In this document: positions 34,041-38,414 of the stretch, piece by piece
Layout: each line of letters opens with the position of its first letter
Position numbering within the stretch: position 1 is the first letter of the stretch
NCBI GenBank assembly: GCA_003021975.1
Contig: PXRR01000066.1
Span: 9,161 to 47,574, forward strand
Length of the DNA: 38,414 nucleotides
Direction: 5' to 3'
Source: Halobacteriales archaeon QS_5_70_17
Lineage (GTDB): Archaea; Halobacteriota; Halobacteria; Halobacteriales; Haloarculaceae
Program-made: the position numbers and the translations under genes
Notes under the pieces: model-generated
What the model saw: only the letters and a program-made list of their open reading frames with translations
What the model was told of the DNA's origin: nothing
The model's database searches: none

Positions 34041-34385
34041 ATGAGCGCCACCGCGGAGGCCGACCTCTCGGAGGACGAACGCGCCGGGCTCGAACTCGTC
34101 CGCGAGAGCGGGGGGATCCACCAGAGCGAGTTCTGGAAGGAACTCGACGTCTCCTCGCGGAAGGGCAGCCGGATCGTCGAGACGCTGGTCGAGAAGGAAC
34201 TCGTCCAGCGCGAGGACGCCGTCTACAAGGGGCACAACACCTACTACATCACCCCCGCGGCGAAGGATCTCGACTTCTCGCTGCTGATGGCCGGCGACAT
34301 GCTCTCGCCGTTCGTGGCCGACGACGAGATCGACCTCCAGAGCGACGCCTTCTCGCAGTGGATCATGCGGCTGGCCTACGAGTAA
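34041..34385 (+). CDS. Winged-helix transcriptional regulator
   Basis: A 114-aa protein with a winged helix at about 8-72: LSEDERAGLELVRESGGIHQSEFWKELDVSSRKGSRIVETLVEKELVQREDAVYKGHNTYYITP, the recognition helix being SRKGSRIVETLVEKEL. The C-terminal ~40 residues (AKDLDFSLLMAGDMLSPFVADDE...) may dimerise. It resembles MarR/TrmB-like archaeal HTH proteins conserved in haloarchaea. No ligand domain is seen. Convergent with the acyl-CoA ligase gene downstream; regulon unknown. Confidence 0.8.
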   Translation: MSATAEADLSEDERAGLELVRESGGIHQSEFWKELDVSSRKGSRIVETLVEKELVQREDAVYKGHNTYYITPAAKDLDFSLLMAGDMLSPFVADDEIDLQSDAFSQWIMRLAYE

Positions 34386-34484
34386 CCGAGCGGCGGTCGG
34401 GGTCGGGCCCCGAGGATCACTCACAGCGCGTCGCTCCCCGAGCGCGGGGGGCCAGCGCTCGGACGGACGAGGTGAACGGGGTGA

Positions 34485-36074
34485 CTACCCGACCAGGCGT
34501 TCCTCGTCCTCCCAGTACTCCTGGCGGAGCTGGTACTTCTGGACCTTCCCGGTGGCGGTCTCGGGGAGGTCGTCGACGAACTCCACGCGGCGCGGGATCT
34601 TGTAGCTCGCGAGGTGCTCCCGGGAGAAGTCTTGGACGTCCTCGGCCGTGAGGTCGGCCTCCGGCGTGGGGACGACCAGCGCGGTCACCATCTCACCCCA
34701 CTCGTCGCTGGGCGTGGGGATGACGGCGGCCTTCTGGACGTCGGGGTGGTCGTAGAGGACGTCCTCGACCTCGATCGAGGAGACGTTCTCCCCCCCGGAG
34801 ATGATGATGTCCTTCTTGCGGTCCTGGATGGAGATCATGCCGTCCCCGTCCCAGACGGCGAGGTCACCGGTGTGGAAGTAGCCGGGCTTGCGGGCGTTGA
34901 ACGCCTCCTCGGTCGCCTCGGGCTTGTTCAGGTACCGGTCCATCACCTGGTTGCCTTTCACGACGACCTCGCCCATCGTCTCGCCGTCCTGGGGGACCTC
35001 GTCGCCGTCCTCGCCGACGACGCGGACGTCGGTACAGAGCGTCTCGGAGCCCTGGAAGGTCTTGACCTCGCGGCCGCGCTCGGTGGTCCGGCGCGGGGAG
35101 TTGGAGGTGGTGATCAGCGGCGCCGTCTCGGTGAGCCCGTAGAGGTGGATGATCCGCCAGCCGATCTCGTCCTCGACGGTCTCGATGGTAGCCTTCGGCG
35201 GGGCCGACCCGGCGGTCGCGATGCGGACGTCGCGGTCGCCGGTGGTCTCGACGTCGTTCTGGTCGTGGTAGGCGATCAGGCGGTTGAGGACGGTCGGCGC
35301 GCCACAGAGGAAGGAGACGTCGTGCTCCCGGATCCGGCGGAACGTGTCCTCGGGATCGAACGTGCGCTGGCAGACGTGCGTGCCGCCGGTGCCCGTGATG
35401 GCGTAGGTGTGCCCCCAGCCGTTGCAGTGGAACATCGGCAGCGTCCAGAGGTAGGTGTCGTCGTCGCTGATCTCGTGGTGCTGGTTGAGCACCAGCGCGT
35501 GCCAGTTCTCCGTGCGGTGAGTCCTGACGACCCCCTTGGGGTCGCCGGTCGTCCCCGAGGTGTAGTTGATCGAGGCGGCGTCGTCCTCGCTGATCTCGGG
35601 GCGCTCGGGTGCCTCGGTGGAGTGGTCCGCGAGCAGGTCCTCGTAGTCGGTCCACTCGCCGTCGATCTCGCTCGCCCGGTAGCCGACGTAGTTCTCCGCC
35701 GGGATCGAGTCGCGGACCGACTCCACCTTCTCGGCGTAGTCGTAGTCCGCGATGACGGTGTCGGCCGCGCAGTCGTTGAGGATGTCCTCGTAGTCGTCGG
35801 GGACTAGGCGGTAGTTCATGGGGACGAACACCGCGCCGATCTGGTTGGAGGCGTACAGCGTCTCCAGGAAGTAGTGGGTGTTCGGCGCGAGCAGCGCCAC
35901 CTTGTCCCCCTGTCCGACGCCCAGGTCGGCGAGAGCGTTCGACAGCCGGTTGACCCGCTCGCCGAACTCGGCGTAGGTGTATTCGGTGCCGTCGTGGGCG
36001 ACGACCCCGACCACGTCGTCGTAGAGATCAAGAGCGCGGTCGAGGAAGGCCGTGGTACGCATTTCCACCTTCAT
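34485..36074 (-). CDS. Long-chain-acyl-CoA synthetase-like AMP-dependent ligase
   Basis: A 529-aa acyl-adenylate-forming enzyme, likely activating a fatty or other carboxylic acid with CoA. A3 motif INYTSGTTGDPKG (about 169-181), A5 HLYGLTETAPL, A7 FHTGDLAVWDGDGMI, A8 DRKKDIIISGGENVSSIEVE and A10 ETATGKVQKYQLR with the catalytic lysine all present. The block TLPMFHCNGWGHTY is typical of this subgroup, which often acts on medium- to long-chain acids in haloarchaea; substrate inferred only. The start is 36074 or the internal Met at 36062. A TATA-like GGCTTAGTC sits about 34 nt upstream. Intact. Confidence 0.88.
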   Translation of the reverse strand: MKVEMRTTAFLDRALDLYDDVVGVVAHDGTEYTYAEFGERVNRLSNALADLGVGQGDKVALLAPNTHYFLETLYASNQIGAVFVPMNYRLVPDDYEDILNDCAADTVIADYDYAEKVESVRDSIPAENYVGYRASEIDGEWTDYEDLLADHSTEAPERPEISEDDAASINYTSGTTGDPKGVVRTHRTENWHALVLNQHHEISDDDTYLWTLPMFHCNGWGHTYAITGTGGTHVCQRTFDPEDTFRRIREHDVSFLCGAPTVLNRLIAYHDQNDVETTGDRDVRIATAGSAPPKATIETVEDEIGWRIIHLYGLTETAPLITTSNSPRRTTERGREVKTFQGSETLCTDVRVVGEDGDEVPQDGETMGEVVVKGNQVMDRYLNKPEATEEAFNARKPGYFHTGDLAVWDGDGMISIQDRKKDIIISGGENVSSIEVEDVLYDHPDVQKAAVIPTPSDEWGEMVTALVVPTPEADLTAEDVQDFSREHLASYKIPRRVEFVDDLPETATGKVQKYQLRQEYWEDEERLVG

Positions 36075-36100
36075 GAACTTTCAGTGGAGTTGTTTCCCGT

Positions 36101-36114
36101 CCTCCGACTAAGCC
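36101..36114 (-). promoter_or_regulatory. Candidate promoter of the acyl-CoA ligase gene
   Basis: Minus-strand GAAACGGCTTAGTC: BRE-like GAAAC with TATA-like CTTAGT, 30-40 nt before the ATG at 36074. A nearly identical arrangement (GAAACCCTTAGT) precedes gatC. Confidence 0.35.
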
Positions 36115-36185
36115 GTTTCGCACGGATGAGTTCCTTTCGGGCGACAGAGCGCGGATCGATCCCGAATCGACGGCGGCGGCCGGCC

Positions 36186-36424
36186 TTACTCGGCCCGCGT
36201 CCGCTCGACCGCCGACTCGAACGCGAGCCACCAGCCCCCCACCAGAACGCCGTCAGCGCCACGGGCGCGACCGGGCCGACGACGCCGAGACCCTCGGCGA
36301 GGGCGGCGAGACGGCTGAAGAGCGCGGCGGCGACCGCCACCGACAGCCCCGCGAGCCCGCAGCCGTAGTGCGCGCGGCGGCCGACGGACCGGCGGGCGCC
36401 GCGGCCGTCGACCGCGCCGGCCAT
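36186..36424 (-). pseudogene. Small two-helix membrane protein, frameshift at a six-C run
   Basis: ATG at 36424 gives MAGAVDGRGARRSVGRRAHYG, then two hydrophobic segments (CGLAGLSVAVAAALFSRL and VVGPVAPVALTAFWWG). At 36235-36240 (six C on the plus strand, six G in the gene) the frame changes: with seven G it would continue WWLAFESAVERTRAE and stop at TAA 36186-36188, about 79 aa. The present frame instead runs on to 36071 in Arg-rich nonsense. The span of 239 nt is 3n+2. Homopolymer slippage or miscall is the simplest cause. The gene lies 55 nt after the gatA stop. Function unknown. Confidence 0.55.
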
Positions 36425-36478
36425 GCCAGTAGTTACCAACAACCGAGGATGGGTCTTTCGCCGCCGGGCGGCGAGCGG

Positions 36479-37762
36479 TCAGTCCTCGACGGCGCTGGCC
36501 GCGCGGACGATCGCTCGCTCGCCGAAGGCCGGACCGACGAACTGGAGGCCGACGGGCAGCCCGTCGGTCTCGCCGGCGGGCACCGAGATCGCCGGCAGGT
36601 TCGCCAGGTTCGCCGGGACGGTGTTCGCGTCCGCGAGGTAGAGCTTGAGGGGGTCGTCGAGGCCCTCGCCGCGCTCGAACGGCGGGACGGGCATCGTCGG
36701 CGAGGCCAGCACGTCCGCGGTCTCGAAGGCCTCGTCGAAGTCCTGCTGGACCCACGCGCGTGCGTCCTGCGCTTTCTTGTAGTACTTGTCGTGGTAGCCG
36801 GCCGAGAGGGCGTAGGTACCGAGGAGGATCCGGCGCTTGACCTCCTCGCCGAACCCCGCCTCGCGGGCGCGAGCGAACGAGTCGTTCCAGTCGCCCTCGT
36901 ACCCCCCGGAGATCCCGTAGCGGACGCCGTCGAACCGCGCGAGGTTCGAGGAGGCCTCGCTCATGGCGATGACGTAGTAGGCCTCGACGGCCCGCTCGAT
37001 GGAGGGCAGCGAGACCTCGACGGTCTCGGCCCCCCGGTCGCGGAGGTCGTCGAGGGCGGCCTCGACGGTGTCGACGACGCCCTCGTCGGCGCCCTCGAAC
37101 AGCTCGGTCGGGACGCCGACAGTCGTTCCCTCGACGTCGCCGTCGGCGGCGTCGGCGTAGTCGGCGTCGGCCCCCCCCGAGCGGGTGGTCGCGTCGCGGT
37201 CGTCGGGACCGGCGATCACTTCGAGCAACCGGGCGGCCCCCCGGACGGTCGGCGCCAGCGGACCGATCTGCTCCAGGGAGTTGGCGTAGGCCACCAGCCC
37301 GTACCGCGAGACCAGCCCGTATGTCGGCTTGATGCCGACGACGCTGCAGAAGGCCGCCGGGTTGCGGACCGATCCTCCGGTGTCGCTGCCCAGCGCGAGG
37401 TCGGCCTCGCCGGCGGCGACCGCCGCCGCCGACCCCCCCGAGGAGCCGCCCGGGACGCGGCCGGGCGCGGCGGGGTTCTCGGTCGCGCCGAAGTGGGAGG
37501 TCTCGGTCGTCGACCCCATGCCGAACTCGTCCATGTTGGCCTTGCCCACGACCGTCGCGCCGGCCGCTTTCAGCCGCTCGACGACTGTCGCGTCGTAGGG
37601 CGGGACGTAGTCGGCGAGCATCGCCGACCCGCAGGTCGTCCGCACCCCCTCCGTGGAGATGTTGTCCTTGACCGCGACGGTCCGACCCGCGAGCGGGCCG
37701 TCGTCGCTCCCCTCGATCCGCTCGCGGGTGACGAAGGCGTTGAGGCTCGCGTCCGCGCTCAT
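36479..37762 (-). CDS. gatA: Glutamyl/aspartyl-tRNA amidotransferase subunit A
   Basis: Amidase subunit of GatCAB, which amidates misacylated Asp-tRNA-Asn or Glu-tRNA-Gln; in archaea GatCAB mainly serves Asn-tRNA because GatDE handles Gln. The 427-aa protein shows the Ser-cisSer-Lys centre: Lys in TVAVKDNIS (about 28-36), GGSSGGSAAAVAAG and the nucleophile region GSDTGGSVRNPAAFCSVVG. ATG at 37762 overlaps the gatC stop (ATGA), so it is translationally coupled. GatB is outside the window. The longer frame to 38089 is a shadow of gatC. Intact. Confidence 0.96.
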   Translation of the reverse strand: MSADASLNAFVTRERIEGSDDGPLAGRTVAVKDNISTEGVRTTCGSAMLADYVPPYDATVVERLKAAGATVVGKANMDEFGMGSTTETSHFGATENPAAPGRVPGGSSGGSAAAVAAGEADLALGSDTGGSVRNPAAFCSVVGIKPTYGLVSRYGLVAYANSLEQIGPLAPTVRGAARLLEVIAGPDDRDATTRSGGADADYADAADGDVEGTTVGVPTELFEGADEGVVDTVEAALDDLRDRGAETVEVSLPSIERAVEAYYVIAMSEASSNLARFDGVRYGISGGYEGDWNDSFARAREAGFGEEVKRRILLGTYALSAGYHDKYYKKAQDARAWVQQDFDEAFETADVLASPTMPVPPFERGEGLDDPLKLYLADANTVPANLANLPAISVPAGETDGLPVGLQFVGPAFGERAIVRAASAVED

Positions 37763-38064
37763 GAGACCCGGGGCCCCTCGAAGTAGTCCTCGACGGTCTC
37801 GGGGGCGTTCCGCAGCGCCTCCCCCTGGGAGAGCCCCTCGTGGACCTCGTCGGCGCGCATCACGTTCGCGAGGTCGGCCTCGCGGTCGACCTCGGGCACC
37901 CCGTCGAGGGAGTCGAAGTACGCGAGGATGTCGACGAACTGCTCGGCGAACTGCGAGGCCTCCTCGTCGTCCAGCGCGACGCGCGCGAGGTCGGCCACGT
38001 GGCGGACCTCCCCGGGGTCGACCGCGTCGCTCGCGTCGCCGCTGTCGCCGTCGCTGTCGCTCAT
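37759..38064 (-). CDS. gatC: Glutamyl/aspartyl-tRNA amidotransferase subunit C
   Basis: A 101-aa GatC, the small subunit wrapping GatA and GatB. After an acidic N-terminal tail (MSDSDGDSGDASDAVD) it has VRHVADLARVALDDEEASQFAEQFVDILAYFDSLDGVPEV and the C-terminal R-x-DE segment (NVMRADEVHEGLSQGEALRNAPETVEDYF) typical of GatC. First gene of gatC-gatA, overlapping gatA by 4 nt. A promoter-like GAAACCCTTAGT sits about 25-35 nt upstream on the minus strand. Confidence 0.93.
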   Translation of the reverse strand: MSDSDGDSGDASDAVDPGEVRHVADLARVALDDEEASQFAEQFVDILAYFDSLDGVPEVDREADLANVMRADEVHEGLSQGEALRNAPETVEDYFEGPRVS

Positions 38065-38087
38065 ACCTGCACCTACCCCGGCCGTAC

Positions 38088-38099
38088 ACTAAGGGTTTC
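38088..38099 (-). promoter_or_regulatory. Candidate promoter of gatC-gatA
   Basis: Minus-strand GAAACCCTTAGT, BRE-like plus TATA-like, about 24-35 nt before the gatC ATG at 38064. A stronger alternative, CTTAAAAC at 38153-38160 (minus), would give a ~65-nt leader. Confidence 0.35.
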
Positions 38100-38173
38100 G
38101 ATTGCCCGATTTCGGCTGCGAGCGGGGCTGAGAAGCCCGCTCACCGCCAACAGTTTTAAGTCGCTCGAGCGCC

Positions 38174-38189
38174 AATATATAACCGGTTA
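38174..38189 (+). promoter_or_regulatory. TATA box of tfb with overlapping palindrome
   Basis: AATATATAA at 38174-38182 is a strong TATA box; the last bases overlap the perfect 10-bp palindrome TAACCGGTTA (38180-38189). Initiation near 38208 would leave a short leader (~23 nt). A second TATA-like TTTTAAG lies at 38154-38160. Confidence 0.5.
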
Positions 38190-38230
38190 CGACCGATTCT
38201 GGGCCACCCGGCCCGCCTACCGCCCCCACG

Positions 38231-38414
38231 ATGTCAGACATGAGTATCCGGCGAAACACCGGCGACCGGGAGCGCGAGGAAGAAAACGACGAGCAGGAGC
38301 GAGCGGAGCGCGAGGACGAGGGGATCACCTGCCCCGAGTGCGGCGGCGACGTCGTGAGCGACGCGGAGCACGGCGAGACGGTCTGCGAGGACTGCGGGCT
38401 CGTCGTCGAGGAGG
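38231..38414 (+). CDS. tfb: Transcription initiation factor B (TFB), N-terminal part
   Basis: Archaeal TFIIB homologue that bridges TBP-DNA and RNA polymerase. Only the first 61 codons are present; the window ends inside the gene. After a charged tail (MSDMSIRRNTGDREREEEN...) the zinc ribbon is visible: GITCPECGGD (Cys-x2-Cys) and TVCEDCGLVVEE (Cys-x2-Cys). Haloarchaea carry several TFBs, and which one this is cannot be told from the N-terminus. The ATG at 38231 precedes an alternative Met three codons on. Divergent from gatC. Confidence 0.88.
   Translation, partial: MSDMSIRRNTGDREREEENDEQERAEREDEGITCPECGGDVVSDAEHGETVCEDCGLVVEE

Noticed and set aside
1-38414. tRNA, rRNA, insertion sequence, integrase, phage or defence genes
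   Set aside because: None recognised by reading; the genes are housekeeping, metabolic or small conserved families. No undescribed multi-gene system could be supported.

Overview
The window is a stretch of a haloarchaeal (class Halobacteria) chromosome. Support comes from very high GC, acidic proteins, archaeal-type ribosomal proteins (uL11, uL1, uL10/P0, L12/P1), a TFB gene, TATA boxes placed for leaderless mRNAs, and several families I know mainly from haloarchaea. The genus cannot be fixed from the sequence alone.

Layout. 1-2439 (minus): 5' part of an S-layer-type surface glycoprotein with a Sec signal peptide, many N-glycosylation sequons and two tandem repeat domains; its frame is broken near 1680. 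2694-5069 (minus): DRG-family GTPase, a small membrane protein and a badly broken two-domain glyoxalase-fold gene. 5172-9194: a 53-aa membrane protein, a VNG_1110C-like protein, rpl11, an opposite-strand ZIP-like membrane protein, then rpl1-rpl10-rpl12 behind a leader that can fold at the start of rpl1. 9355-10584: TctA-like permease. 10585-14429 (minus): cysS, a zinc-ribbon protein, a small membrane protein, a broken CorA-like gene and an S66 peptidase remnant. 14518-18485: galactokinase, a divergent small protein, and the pair cbiX/DR2241-like. 18552-24057: purA, Trm112-like protein, membrane and regulatory genes, UPF0058, RHH protein. 24246-33137: a molybdopterin oxidoreductase, then a menaquinone cluster menF-menD-(membrane protein)-menB-menA-menC-menE. 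33170-38414: NRDE protein, wHTH regulator, acyl-CoA ligase, small membrane protein, gatC-gatA and the start of tfb.

How the genes work together. The men genes encode the route from chorismate to demethylmenaquinone, lacking only menH and the final methylase. The ribosomal genes form the archaeal L1-L10-L12 stalk operon, with L11 transcribed alone. cbiX and the DR2241-like gene probably serve cobalt insertion in cobamide synthesis. gatCA supplies two subunits of the tRNA-dependent amidotransferase.

The most striking property is not a new system but a set of about ten disrupted genes beside some thirty intact ones. Three (glyoxalase-like, S66 peptidase, CorA) carry several lesions each and look like real pseudogenes. 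Others (S-layer gene, menF, menC, a coiled-coil protein, a small membrane gene) have one lesion each. In menF, menC and corA a short conserved block also appears to be missing out of frame. Some sites are homopolymer runs. Whether these are biological or come from assembly is the main open question. I found no rRNA, tRNA, CRISPR array, insertion sequence, phage or defence island.
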